Notes: generated by a model from the sequence alone, not told the origin. Shown: positions 1 through 11,864, counted from the stretch's first letter. The stretch is 28,062 nt of DNA from Byssochlamys sp. IMV 00236 (GCA_001931875.2 MSJH02000740.1:1-28062), one strand, 5' to 3'. A program made the numbers and translations.

Positions 1-840
1 TATCAACCATTTTGAGGCATTTATTAAGGGATATCATTCCGTCTATGATTATTTTCAATGATATTGCTTTTATGTTTATATGTTCCTCGATTTCAGCAGC
101 TGATGCATCTTCTTTACTTTACCAAAGTACAATATTTTTGCCTTTTATACTTCCTTTATGACCAGCAGTTTGAAAGAGGGTATTTGATCCTGTTTGGCTT
201 CCAAAAGTCATGCAGCATGCTTCCATTATTTGTAGGAAAACACTTTTGGTAGTACATTGCTCTCAATGTGCCAAGTAAAATCTAAGCTTCTTCATTGTTT
301 ACAAACCGTCATAGATTAACTCGGTTTGTAGTATGCACAGTCAATACTCTTTTGCTAGCTTTGATTATTGATTTTATTAACCAAAGTCCTTAACAATATA
401 CTCCTTGGAGACTGTTAAGAATAGTGCTCATCTTATGCCATATTCTTTTTCTGACCATACATTTTCTCATTTGCCTTTGGTAAACAGTTATCCAAGGCCG
501 CAGATGTCTCCCTTATTTTAAGAATACCATATTCATCTTTCCGTTCCTCATCACTAATATTGAATGTAAATGTTGGATAGGTTACTGAGTAAGATAAGAT
601 AATCGATCCATGAGAGGCTCAACAGCACTCCACGGTCGATTGAATGGATCTACAACCTCCAATTCCTTTTTTTGTTATATGAATAAACACATTTGTAAAT
701 GTTTAACTGCTTACAACCTGTGTTTCCTGCAAGTATGTGCATCAATATGCAGTCGTTGTCCTGTATTTTACTGATCTCTGTTTCAACCAATAAATATACT
801 TTCTTTATCCATTTACTAAAGACACAGTCTATAAATGTCT
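1..840. other. Unassigned AT-rich stretch
   Basis: No gene could be identified here. An open stretch at 5-58 on the plus strand and another at about 58-252 have amino-acid-like composition (aromatic and leucine rich), and the window may start inside a decayed gene or transposon. Neither has a recognisable domain or convincing splice sites. The rest is AT-rich with stops in all frames. Confidence 0.4.
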
Positions 841-1075
841 GTTTAAGTAGCAATAGCTTTTGTTTGCTTTGTAATGACTGCTTGCATTAGCTGTTGGACT
901 GATTGATTCCGATGCCTTAGAGAAACATGTTATTCTGTAAGTTCCTATTTTGGAATAAAGCCTGCATAGGACTTGCATGGCTGCAAAGTTTATGCTTCTT
1001 GCCGAAGCACTTTTAGCGAAAGGAATCATCAAGACAACATTTGGGTTAGTGCCTGCTGCAGAGAGAGAGAGCTAA
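841..1075 (+). pseudogene. Possible 3' terminal exons of an unidentified gene
   Basis: Two short blocks read as coding when spliced. One runs 891-936, after a good acceptor (TAATGAC branch-like motif, then CATTAG). The other runs 970-1075 and ends in TAA. The join encodes a peptide beginning VGLIDSDALEKHVILTCMAA and ending GLVPAAERES. An AATAAA signal (1074-1079) overlaps the stop, as expected at a gene 3' end. A 50-nt intron (841-890) would link to an upstream frame, but I cannot follow it back to a start. The second intron (937-969) would be only 33 nt, shorter than the other introns here, so this may be a decayed gene or a chance pattern. The family is not recognised. Confidence 0.25.
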
Positions 1076-1165
1076 TAAAAGCTGGTAATTATACAACATA
1101 AAGCAGAAAGTGAATATGACTGTTTGAATAGAGCGCGCACACCAAAAAGAATTAAAGAATAATCT

Positions 1166-1199
1166 CCCCTTAGGAGCAGCAGTTGAAAAGATATAAATA
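1166..1199 (+). promoter_or_regulatory. CCCCT element and TATA box upstream of the small secreted-peptide ORF
   Basis: A CCCCT pentamer (stress-response-element-like, 1166-1170) is followed by TATAAATA at 1192-1199. The TATA box lies 45 nt before the ATG at 1244. The spacing fits a core promoter for the 58-codon ORF. The stress-element reading is an inference from a short motif. Confidence 0.4.
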
Positions 1200-1243
1200 C
1201 AGAACAATTTTTCGAGGAATAAAGGACCATTCATCAAACTAAA

Positions 1244-1420
1244 ATGAAGTTATCTACTACTTTTCTTGTCACCCTCTTCATGGTCTTCTGTGTCTTCAGC
1301 AATATTTTTTGTGATCTTTTTTATGCAGATTCATGCGCAAAAAGTGCATATACATATACAGAATTTAGAGCATGCATCCAAGAGTACTATTCCAGTAATC
1401 AGCGTCCAACATCTTACTAA
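1244..1420 (+). CDS. Small secreted peptide (58 aa), hypothetical
   Basis: An intact single-exon ORF of 58 codons from ATG 1244 to TAA 1418-1420. The N-terminus has a lysine at position 2, then a strongly hydrophobic core at about residues 5-27 (Phe, Leu, Val, Met rich), which looks like a signal peptide; cleavage near Ala28 is plausible. The predicted mature part is about 30 residues, starts DSCAKSAYTYTEFRAC, and holds two cysteines (C31, C44) and several tyrosines. A TATA box stands 45 nt upstream and AATAAA at 1501-1506 lies 81 nt after the stop, so the ORF has the parts of an independent gene. I recognise no family. Secreted effector, peptide signal or toxin-like roles are possible but unsupported. 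A chance ORF in AT-rich DNA cannot be excluded. Confidence 0.45.
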   Translation: MKLSTTFLVTLFMVFCVFSNIFCDLFYADSCAKSAYTYTEFRACIQEYYSSNQRPTSY

Positions 1421-1500
1421 TACCGTCGGACGAAAACAAGAAATACCGCATAGTTTGATCTTCCTATTGGTTTATTTAGCGAAATATAAAGTAATAATAC

Positions 1501-1506
1501 AATAAA
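1501..1506 (+). terminator. Poly(A) signal AATAAA after the small secreted-peptide ORF
   Basis: A perfect AATAAA lies 81 nt past the stop of the 58-aa ORF and is followed by T-rich sequence. Confidence 0.4.
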
Positions 1507-3044
1507 ATTTTAAAGTTTTTTCAAGTTTGTTCTTCGATTATCGTAATAAATGTCATTATATAAGGAGAAGAAGGGGATATTGCTTGTTTTTGATTATTTT
1601 TTTTTAAAAAAAAGAAGGCCTTTGATTGCATACTTATTCTTAATAAAGCAAGGTAAAAAAGGATATTGTCAACTTTTATTTTAGCTTGGTTTTTCTATCG
1701 TTTATTTAATTAAATACTTTTTCATTCTTTTTTCCTTGTCATTTGTTGTAAACAAGCAAATTGATCCTATTTATTTCTTTGATTTATATAAAAAAAAGTC
1801 AGCATATTTTAGAAAATATTTCTCCAAAGACCTAACTATAACAAATTTATTTTAATATTTTTACTTTGTAATTATTATTACTTTTTAACTGAATGAAATA
1901 GAAATTTGCTTTAAATTGTTTTTACAATGAATAAATAAAGCAAAAAACCATGTGTGAAATGTAAAAGGTTTTATAACCAATCTTGTCTTTGTATCATTTT
2001 CATTCATTGTTAAACGCTCAAAAAAAAACAATCGAAAGCTTGGATTCTGGTAAAAGTAAGGATATTATGCTTTTAAAATAATTTACTCTCATTTAATCAT
2101 TATCAAGAATCAATAAAAACTATTATCAGCTTCCATGCTTGCTTTTACATTAAGTTATATTTTAATATTGGCTTTAATGGTGCTGATACTCTGATCATTA
2201 TTGACACTAGTTTTTTCCCTAACCACTAGTTATAACTCTTCAAGATAATGCTAATCTTATATATGGGAAGAAATAACACATGTCTAAACTTGAAAGTAAT
2301 CCCATCTTATGGTTAAATATATAAATCAAATCAATTTTGACAGTATAAGACAGAAGCTACCGTTGATAAATGTAAGCCTTACCTTCCTCACATTCAAGTA
2401 GTATATCTTTATTTTTTATTGTTTCTTTGTAATCTTTTTGGTTTCTGTATTTTTAGGCTAATTTTGCTAATGGAGTCATGATTGCTTTCATGATATTTTC
2501 CTGTATTCATTGATACTGTTTAACTTTTGTTGCTAGTTCCTGTTCTTGTTTTGCTTATTATTGTGTCTTTTTTGCTTGTACAATCAATCTTGTAAGAAAT
2601 GTTTTTAACTCATTTGTTACCTATTCACACTCTTAGATGGTACATCTGTTTTAAAAAATGTTTTACGTTTGTTATATATTATTTTCTTGATAGTATGATC
2701 AGAGCTTTTATTATAGAAAAGATAGGTAAATCTTCCTACATTGTAACCTCGATCCGTATCTTAAGAAATGAATATCGTAGCTATATCATAAAACGACCAT
2801 GCTTAAGCGATTCACTGTCAATACATATAAAAAAGACAGAAAGTTAAGAGAAAGAGAAAAAGTGTTATATGTAAATTAATGATGCACTCTACTCTTACTA
2901 CTCTGCTGCTTGTCTTTTTGGATTATTTGGATGATCCAGCCAATGCTGGGTTATTTGGGCAAATTATGCTAGAAAAAACAATACTGTTTTTTTTTTTTTT
3001 TTTTTTTTTTTTTTTCCTTTTTTTTTAAATTATTATTCATTGAA
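1507..3044. other. Long AT-rich intergenic region with T29 tract
   Basis: About 1.5 kb with no supportable gene. Open stretches here are short, low in complexity and lack domains or consistent splice sites; the longest, 2599-2847, reads as a hydrophobic and basic jumble. A T run at 2987-3015 (29 nt), then another short T run, ends 30 nt before the DDX41 start codon and probably forms part of its promoter or 5' UTR. A T10/A8 palindromic run lies near 1597-1613. Confidence 0.5.
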
Positions 3045-5398
<2,354 letters not shown>

Positions 5399-5472
5399 TT
5401 ATACCTTGGCTTATTGCTGGTTTGCACAAGTTTGAATGTGTCTAGACTAAATACGAAAAAAAAGGAAATACA

Positions 5473-5478
5473 AATAAA
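5473..5478 (+). terminator. Poly(A) signal of DDX41
   Basis: A perfect AATAAA 75 nt after the DDX41 stop codon, followed by a T-rich stretch. No other AATAAA lies between it and the stop. Confidence 0.6.
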
Positions 5479-6214
5479 GTCATATTGTCTCCTTGTTATT
5501 TGCATTATAATCAATAGGAGGGGAAAACTCGAGGTTATTCATATGAAAAAAAAAAAAAAAAAAAAAAAAAAAACGAGAATGATATATTTGCTTAAACTAT
5601 ACTGAAATACCACTACCGTTGGCTATTGTTCATAGTGCATTGTCGCTGAGAACGAAGTCTATTTAGTATCATGTTACCTAAAGGACAATTAAATGAGTTT
5701 TTCACTTTATGTATTTTCTATGGTTTACTCTTACTATTGTCAATGATCAATCAAACTAGATGCTTTTATTCAATTTTATATTTTATCGTCCCTTGTTTGA
5801 CATTGTGTAACATGTCATGAGAGCGAGATTAATGGAATTCTACTTGTCTGCCTAATGTTTAAGATATTTCTCAGCCCTATGTTGTTGTACCTTTAGGTTT
5901 GAAAATGAAGGCATGGTTGCTAGGGGGATCAGCTTGACTTGTGTGTTGATAAGGACATAAAAATATTTGCTGGTTCATTCTAGGTGACACAAGCTCCTTG
6001 GAAATCGACAAAATGATGTCAGAAGTCAAAAAAGATCAATCCTTCTATTTTAACCTGGTCATAACAGTGAATGGGACAAATAATCAGTCTTTTATTTTAC
6101 CTTAGCTTCCATTTATCCCTATTAGTCTCTTGTTCAATTCAAGGATGATAAAATATAAGGAGGGTTACTTTTTAAAAAAGAAACTTCTGGAAACCATCCT
6201 TCACTGTTCTATTC

Positions 6215-6224
6215 CCTTATAAGG
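6215..6224. promoter_or_regulatory. CArG-box palindrome (possible MADS-box site)
   Basis: CCTTATAAGG is a perfect CC(A/T)6GG match, the SRF/MADS-box consensus, 251 nt upstream of the main ATG of the SAM-HMG gene. Binding is inferred from the consensus only. Confidence 0.3.
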
Positions 6225-6466
6225 AATATTCGAAGAGAAGTCGAAAAAAAAAATTTTGCACCGAAATTTCTCAAAATTTTTGAAATTCGTTTTTTTTTCC
6301 CCTTCTTTTTTTTTCTTTTATCGATAAATAAAAAGGAAGAAAAAGGGCATAAATAAAAAGGGACTTTTTTGGTTGGAGGAGAAGAGCAAGACTTTATTGA
6401 TCGTAAAAAATCAAATATAGAAAATGTAGTCTGTCTCTCTTATATGTGTTTGTAGTGAAATTGATT

Positions 6467-6532
6467 ATGAAAGGATGTCATACACAACGCAGAATAACCA
6501 TTGCACCCAAAAATCGAGAGAAAATGAAGTGA
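6467..6532 (+). promoter_or_regulatory. Upstream ORF overlapping the SAM-HMG start
   Basis: An ATG at 6467 opens a 21-codon ORF in another frame that runs across the main ATG (6475) and stops at 6530-6532. A minimal ATG-TAG lies further up at 6424-6429. If both are in the mRNA, ribosomes must leaky-scan past them, which would lower translation of the transcription factor. The transcription start is unknown. Confidence 0.4.
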
Positions 6533-7494
6533 TTGAATTCTTAAAGAAGTGTCAACTTGATCAATATGCACCTATATTTTTTGAAGAAGGTTTTGACACA
6601 ATGGAAGCTGTAAGTGATTGTTGTTCATAGTACCCTTTTGTCATGTTTTTTATTTTATACTGAAATATGTATAACCTAAAAAAATATATTACAAAATGAA
6701 GGTTTATGAAATAACGGAAGAAGACTTGATTGCGTTAAACGTTAAAAGAGGGCACAGAAGACTTATACAAAGAGAAATCGCTACGCTGAATGGAATACCA
6801 AAACATCAGCCATTGATCGTCAACTCTATCCCTTCTCAGGTTCATCCGAGTACCAAATTATTATTTTCTTCCCCTCGCCCTCCATTTTACTATAAAAAAA
6901 TAAGCGAAACAGCAAATAAGAAAGACATGAGCGGTGAAAGCTCAAGTGGCTATGGATCCATGCAATCATCTTCTTCTTTTAGCAATAATATAAACAATAA
7001 TGGGAAAGCATCATTTGATGAATACGAAGAGGATGGGACCAGCAGTAGCGATCAGTCGTTACACGGATATACCAGAAAATATAAAAGACACCCAAAGCCC
7101 GATATCCATGCCCCTGTGAAGCCTCCTTCTGCTTATGTTATGTTTTCAAATGATTCAAGAGCCCAGTTAAAGGATCACAACCTTTCCTTTGCTGAAATTG
7201 CAAAGATTGTTGGCGAACAGTGGAAAAAACTAGATGCAAGAGAAAAGCAAGTCTACGAGTGCAATGCTATGCGAGCTAAAGATGAATATATTGATGCACT
7301 CAATCGATACAAGCAAACACCAGAATATAGAGTACATATATGTTTATACCTTTATATAATAAGCTTTAATTGTGTTTGATTAGAAATATCAAGCTTATTT
7401 AGCAGACTTTAAAAGTAAACAAGATGAAGAAAATAAGAGAATAATGAGACAGCGTAAAAGAGTGAAGATGAACTCACCGAATAGCAACAGGTAA
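6475..7494 (+). CDS. SAM-domain and HMG-box protein, probable transcription factor
   Basis: Predicted nuclear DNA-binding protein of 291 aa. Exons are 6475-6609, 6702-7331 and 7384-7494. Residues about 15-75 form a SAM-like domain split by intron 1 (FLKKCQLDQYAPIFFEEGF, then ITEEDLIALNVKRGHRRLI). A Ser/Asn-rich acidic linker covers roughly 120-165. An HMG box spans about 181-248, with APVKPPSAYVMFSNDSRAQL, SFAEIAKIVGEQWK and a conserved basic follow-on. The protein ends in a basic stretch (RQRKRVKMN). In my reading TAA at 7492-7494 ends it. A GTAATT donor sits exactly there, but splicing to either nearby acceptor (7536 or 7551) gives a stop within a few codons. A Ser/Asn-rich open stretch at 7537-7718 is therefore out of frame. 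AATAAA occurs at 7734 and 7830. Target genes cannot be told. Confidence 0.8.
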
Positions 7495-7922
7495 TTGTAC
7501 CGATTGAAAGCCTAAATTTATAAATGTCTTTTATAGAATATTTTAACACAGTATTACCAAGTGGCAACATGGCTGACTGTAGCTCGAATGGTAATAATAG
7601 TAGTGGGAGTAGTAGTAGCAGTTATAATAACAATTTAAGAAACGACTCAATGGATTATTATATGGATCAGCCCAACAGCTCTTCAAGCAATGGTTCTATT
7701 GATATATACAATGTCTAATTTCATAATATTAATAATAAATAGGAGCAGCAGCAGTCATCAAAATAGCCACTTTTTACATGCTACTTACTATAGAGAGACC
7801 TTTTATTTTTGTTAACTAGAAGACTAATGAATAAAGAATAACGTCTTATTCATTTTGTACTTACCGAGGCGTTATGGAATGCACTGCCGTTATGGACAGC
7901 GCATTGAATCCAGGGAGCACCG
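7495..7922. other. 3' flank of the SAM-HMG gene with an orphan Ser/Asn-rich open stretch
   Basis: 7524-7718 is open in one frame and encodes a Ser/Asn-rich tail (repeated Ser and Asn codons) resembling the linker of the upstream protein, but no splice I can find joins it in frame. Two AATAAA signals follow (7734-7739 and 7830-7835). Between 7870 and 7896 the 9-mer CGTTATGGA occurs twice with 18-nt spacing, just before the Fanzor remnant. Confidence 0.45.
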
Positions 7923-10025
7923 TTAGTCTATTGTAGGTCTTTTGAAAGGGGGAGGGCTTTCATTGTCATGCTTTGATTTATAAACAAAGATACCATATAT
8001 ATTTAATGCACTGTTCACATCGCGATTACAAACCGTACCACAAGATTCACACTTGAGGACAGAATGTACTCTTTGCTTTGATCCAGTAATTGAGATATTA
8101 TTTAATTGTTTGGATTTACACTTGTTATATATCTGACTCGTTAAGTACTCGTCAACCGAAACAAATTCGGTCCCCCCGTTGGATTGTTTGCATTTTCGTT
8201 TGATTTCTTCAGTAATGCGTCTAGTAGGTGCAGCTCGTTTTCCTTTCATACTTGAACAAAAAGAACCGTTTCCGAACGCAATGATTCGCTTCTGTTAAGA
8301 GGAGGTAGAGGTACATGTTTGCTTTTGACCGGGTTTTGGTTTTTAGCGCCAACTGTACTTGTTTTGCCATATTTTTTGCTGTTGTCAAAGAGTCTTTTAA
8401 CAATTTCTTGAGTTCCTTTTTGTTTGTTGATATACGTCTTGAACTTTAACTTTTGAAACCTATGCCATACACAGCGTTATTAAAATACACACCATGTAAG
8501 AGAGCGACATACCATTTATCTTGACAATAGTAGTTATGGATTCTTTGATAGTTTTGTAGACGTGTAGAGGCAGCTAGTAAAAATGAAGTCAAGTGTGCAG
8601 TTTTTAAAGTAGGTAATTCACTAATATACTTAAATTCGTCTAAATGACACTCTTGGTGGTTCTTTTTGTCTTCTTGTAGCAAGACTTTAACCACATAAAT
8701 GATAGTATTCTTCCAAGCTTGCAGTTCGGACACGTTTATGTTCTGTAGAATCAACTGCAGTAAAGATAGTTGATATACCAGGATCAACCGCCCAAATTTC
8801 AGCATCGTCAACGATATCAGCAAAATCCTTGGTTGTCTTTGGTTCTCTTCCAGGTTCATATTGGATTGAGACAATTCTCTTAAACATGAAGGATACAGCA
8901 TAGCCATCAGTAATGGTCACATTTCTACAATGACAGCATTTGTTTAGCCCAATAGAAAAGACATATAAGCATACGTACGCAAACTTTTTGGAACGTGAGG
9001 TCAAGCTTTCAAGTGTCTTGTAGCTTATTTTTGAAAAATCAAACACATTAAAGTACTATAAAGTTAAGTCATTATCATTCTTTTAACCTGGTTTGACCTG
9101 TTGTCACATTGTTTGGCGAGCTTCCAGAAAGATTGAGCATCAATCTGTATACTCTTGGAATCAATCTTGTACAGGGGGAGTAAAGAAAAGCGTCTTGATC
9201 CTCGAGGGCCAGTGTATTTAAGAGGCATGAAAGTCTTGTCTTGAATTCTGGCTTGTACTGTTTTGATAAAAGTTTGGACAGCATCGATATCCTTTTTATC
9301 AATATCCTTCAGCTTGCTTGTGATTTTCAAAGTCTTGTTGGAATTGATAGCAGTCAGTGTATTTTCCTTTAATGATCTGTACTTGCTTGTATTCAGTTTC
9401 TTGACAAAAGGAAGTTCTTGTAACTTTCTATGAAAGTAACTGCTTGATGCTTTGTCTTGAGGTTTCATTTCTTGAATGAACTTCTTTTGTTCCATTTCTT
9501 TCTGAATAAAGTGTAGCCATTTCATGTAGCATTGAGGTTTGGCATTCAGATTAGCTTCACTTGGTACGTCAGCATCATTGGAAGCATCGTAAGTTGACCA
9601 GAAACTAAGAAAGTTATTGGCAATGGTTTCATGTCGCTCAGTTCGGTCTACAGTGGATGGCCAGGCAGCCTTGGAATTTATCTTTTGTTGAAAGATATGT
9701 TTTGCTAAAGACTTACGTTGTTTGACTGTTAAGCTATTACCACAAAAGTAAGGAGAGGTCTTTCGGATAGGACATTAAGAATATCTCTGAGAGTTCGGTC
9801 TTCATAAGTAGAGCATACGTAGTTGCGGACCAGTGTTTCATATTGTTTAGCCATGGATGATACAGTGGTCATATACCTTTTACTTGCGTACTTATCCAAA
9901 TTAGATTTAGTAAGAGAAGTAGATTCACAAAAGGTCTTGAAACTCTTCTTGATGCTATCAGAGGCATGCTTTCTTTGGCCAGCAGAGATGGAGATTAGTC
10001 GCATTACCTTTGGCTCTCGTGACAA
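7923..10025 (-). pseudogene. Decayed Fanzor (eukaryotic TnpB-like) RNA-guided nuclease gene
   Basis: Family knowledge: Fanzor proteins are OMEGA-type RNA-guided RuvC nucleases carried by eukaryotic transposons. In the sequence, the reverse strand gives an N-terminal part (10025 to about 9775), a long open central part (about 9775-9064), a RuvC-I block with AVDPGISTIFTAVD (Asp codon 8783-8785), a middle part with LPTLKT and KFKTYINKQK, then IIAFGNGSF. A RuvC-II block follows with VDEYLTS (Glu codon 8148-8150), and a zinc ribbon ends in CNRDVNSALNI (RuvC-III Asp codon 8019-8021). The last residues, NESPPPFKRP, resemble mucoralean copies. A 54-nt intron at 8925-8978 restores FANVTITDGYAV. The frame breaks near 9730-9780, 8680-8690, 8450-8490 and 8285, and one zinc-ribbon Cys position is Tyr (codon 8127-8129). 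The catalytic D/E/D codons survive, but the gene is very probably dead. Confidence 0.8.
8925..8978 (-). other. Intron inside the Fanzor remnant
   Basis: On the minus strand this 54-nt block starts GTACGT and ends GTAG. Removing it joins SKKFA to NVTITDGYAV, a conserved Fanzor segment, while leaving it in inserts an unrelated stretch. Its length matches host introns here, so this Fanzor copy carries a normal spliceosomal intron. Confidence 0.6.
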
Positions 10026-10029
10026 TCTT

Positions 10030-10740
10030 TCCTCATTGGACTCTCAGGAGTCAGTGCCTGATAGATTTGACAACGCCTCTTTTTGGATGCTCTCATGTGC
10101 TCATTGGACAATCCCAAACCCCACGCGGAAATCCAATACAGTACCTATTCCGATAGACAAGGTCCCTCTTGGTCAGTTCCGTTTCTTATGACACAAAGAC
10201 TATGAACTGCTCACACACCTTCGACATTTGCCTTTGGCTCTGTCTCGTTCGCTGCTTCTTCGACCTCAGTACTGGCAAACTTTTTGATCCCTGACTATAC
10301 CTCCATGACCATCACACCATGGCTTCGCCTGTCACACGGCTGCATCCCTACAGTTGCTTTGCAGCATGCCTGGAATCCCAGCGAGACCTCTTCTCCACTG
10401 TACAGACTCTGCCAACAAGACATTGAAACACACCACCACCTCTTTGTGAGCTGTCCCCTCAAACTTAACTTCTGGTTCTCCATTTTCGAAAGATATTCTT
10501 TGCCGGGCAAGTCCCTCACCGCAGACGAAATCTGGTCTGTGCTCACTTCTTTTGTCTCGGTAGACGAACAAGCCATAGTCGATACGGACGTTCTTTGTTT
10601 CTTTGGTGCGGGTATCGCAACAGTCTAGAAATGCTACTAGCGGTGTGTCTTCGATAACACTCCTTGGTATACAACTGCAGTCGCCAACAGTTTCGAATTG
10701 GAACATAGCGGATTCATGTCGTCATTGCCTTTTGAACGGA
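10030..10740 (+). mobile_element. LINE (non-LTR retrotransposon) 3' remnant
   Basis: The plus strand encodes, across two frames, the C-terminal part of a LINE ORF2. The stretch with SRSLLLRPQYWQTF, a stop, and SLTIPP is followed in another frame by WLRLSHGCIPT. Then comes the zinc-binding domain seen after reverse transcriptases (LCQQDIETHHHLFVSCPLKL, then FW), and a tail with RCVFDNTPWYTTAVANSF. Two stop codons fall where tryptophan is expected (WQTFW and CYWRC type motifs), each explained by a G-to-A change, and the frame changes around 10285. The reverse transcriptase core and any endonuclease are absent, so this is a dead 3' fragment. The left edge against the Fanzor remnant (10000-10200) and the right edge are approximate; no target-site duplication was found by eye. 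Confidence 0.75.
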
Positions 10741-11864
10741 AACTATCTTCCACTATAGACATATATTTTTTTTTAAAAAAAACGGTTAAACAAAGTCCAC
10801 ACTTTCATACCAGTGTTTATATACAAATATAAATATATATTAGGATGAGGCCTTAGTTGACAGGTGAGCCAGTTGAGCCAATTCATACATTTCTTTTGGG
10901 ATAAAGAATAATAAGCTGCATCCATCAGTAAAGGAAGAAGATGTTGCAGCAAAAATATGAGAATAAGTTCGGTAAGCTACTGTTTAAGCACTTGATATAG
11001 AGTAAACCATTGTTTATTTATAGACCTAAGAGTGCTATCAATGTAAATTTATTATTTCTAGTGTGCACAGTTAATTGACCTTGGACGAGTATACAAATCC
11101 ATTATAATTGACAAAGATGCCGAGAACTAAGGTAGTTTTTTTTTTTTCTCATTCCTGATAACAATACCTTTTCATTTTTATCCAAGGTCTTTCTAAAATA
11201 GGATATCTTTTTTTATGATATTCAAGTGCCAAAATATATTCCTTATGTATTCAATTTTGGTCAATACACTATGACCAGAGTGATGAAGTTAAACATCAGT
11301 AAAAATCTCGATGGAAAAGATGATCAGCACATCTCTCTATTAGGTTTCTTCATATTAGTGAAGATAAAGCCTATATGGAACTGTTTACAAGAGGCTACAA
11401 AGCGAGCACAATCTGAGAGAATCTTTTCAAAAAAAAAAAAAGTGGCCAACAGAGAAACTAGTCATATTTATTCTATAAAGCATCTCTTTGTTACTTAAGG
11501 AGTAAAGTTTATTGTATGTGTGGAGCTGAAATGGTTAGTCTCTATTTATAATATGGTAATGATTTCATATAGTTATCAAATAATTATATCAGATAACAAC
11601 AGTAACAATACTATGAAATATATTTAAAAAAAAGAGTAGAATGCTATTCTAAAAGATATTAAGCTCAGTATGGTCCATAGAAGGCATCAAGAATGGTTTA
11701 TAGCTATCTAGTTTAGGGAGTAAGGCTGTGGAAGGTAATCTTTTAGGTAGTCATCTTTTTAGTTGAATTTTTACACCTGTCACGAGTTGTTCTATTTCCA
11801 TTAAAAACAAAAACAAAAATTAATGCATATTTAACCGTCTTCTTCCTTTTCTACTTTCTTTTGT
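10741..11864. other. Intergenic region with one unidentified degraded ORF
   Basis: Mostly AT-rich. The clearest coding-like part is 11224-11498 on the plus strand: it follows a TTCAAG acceptor-like site, opens with PKYIPYVFNFGQYTMTRVMKLN, continues through DGKDDQHISLLGFFILVK and ends at a TAA. A short upstream stretch near 11062-11130 (IDLGRVYKSIIIDKDAEN) could be the preceding exon, across an 89-nt T-rich gap. No start, no complete frame and no domain were recognised, so I treat it as a probable remnant. The last 60 nt before 11865 are A-rich then pyrimidine-rich, like a promoter and 5' UTR. Confidence 0.4.

Larger units (their letters stand above)
5399..6474. other. Intergenic region between DDX41 and the SAM-HMG gene
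   Basis: No coding region is seen. It contains AATAAA at 5473-5478, probably the DDX41 poly(A) signal, 75 nt after the stop. An uninterrupted A28 run lies at 5546-5573. Nearer the next gene are a perfect CC(A/T)6GG palindrome at 6215-6224, a run of complementary A- and T-rich blocks at 6243-6300, and TAAATAAAAAG-like stretches near 6350. Those right-hand elements are likely promoter sequence of the HMG gene. Confidence 0.5.

Noticed and set aside
5546..5573. A28 tract as a retroposon poly(A) tail
   Set aside because: No retroposed gene sequence or target-site duplication precedes it. Long homopolymers are frequent in this AT-rich window.
9823..10191. Plus-strand open frame of 122 codons across the Fanzor/LINE junction
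   Set aside because: Its first half is antisense to the Fanzor N-terminus and its second half belongs to the LINE fragment, so it is a chance fusion of two remnants.
10295..10706. Two long minus-strand open frames opposite the LINE remnant
   Set aside because: They lie antisense to the recognisable zinc-binding and tail segments of LINE ORF2 and show no domain of their own.
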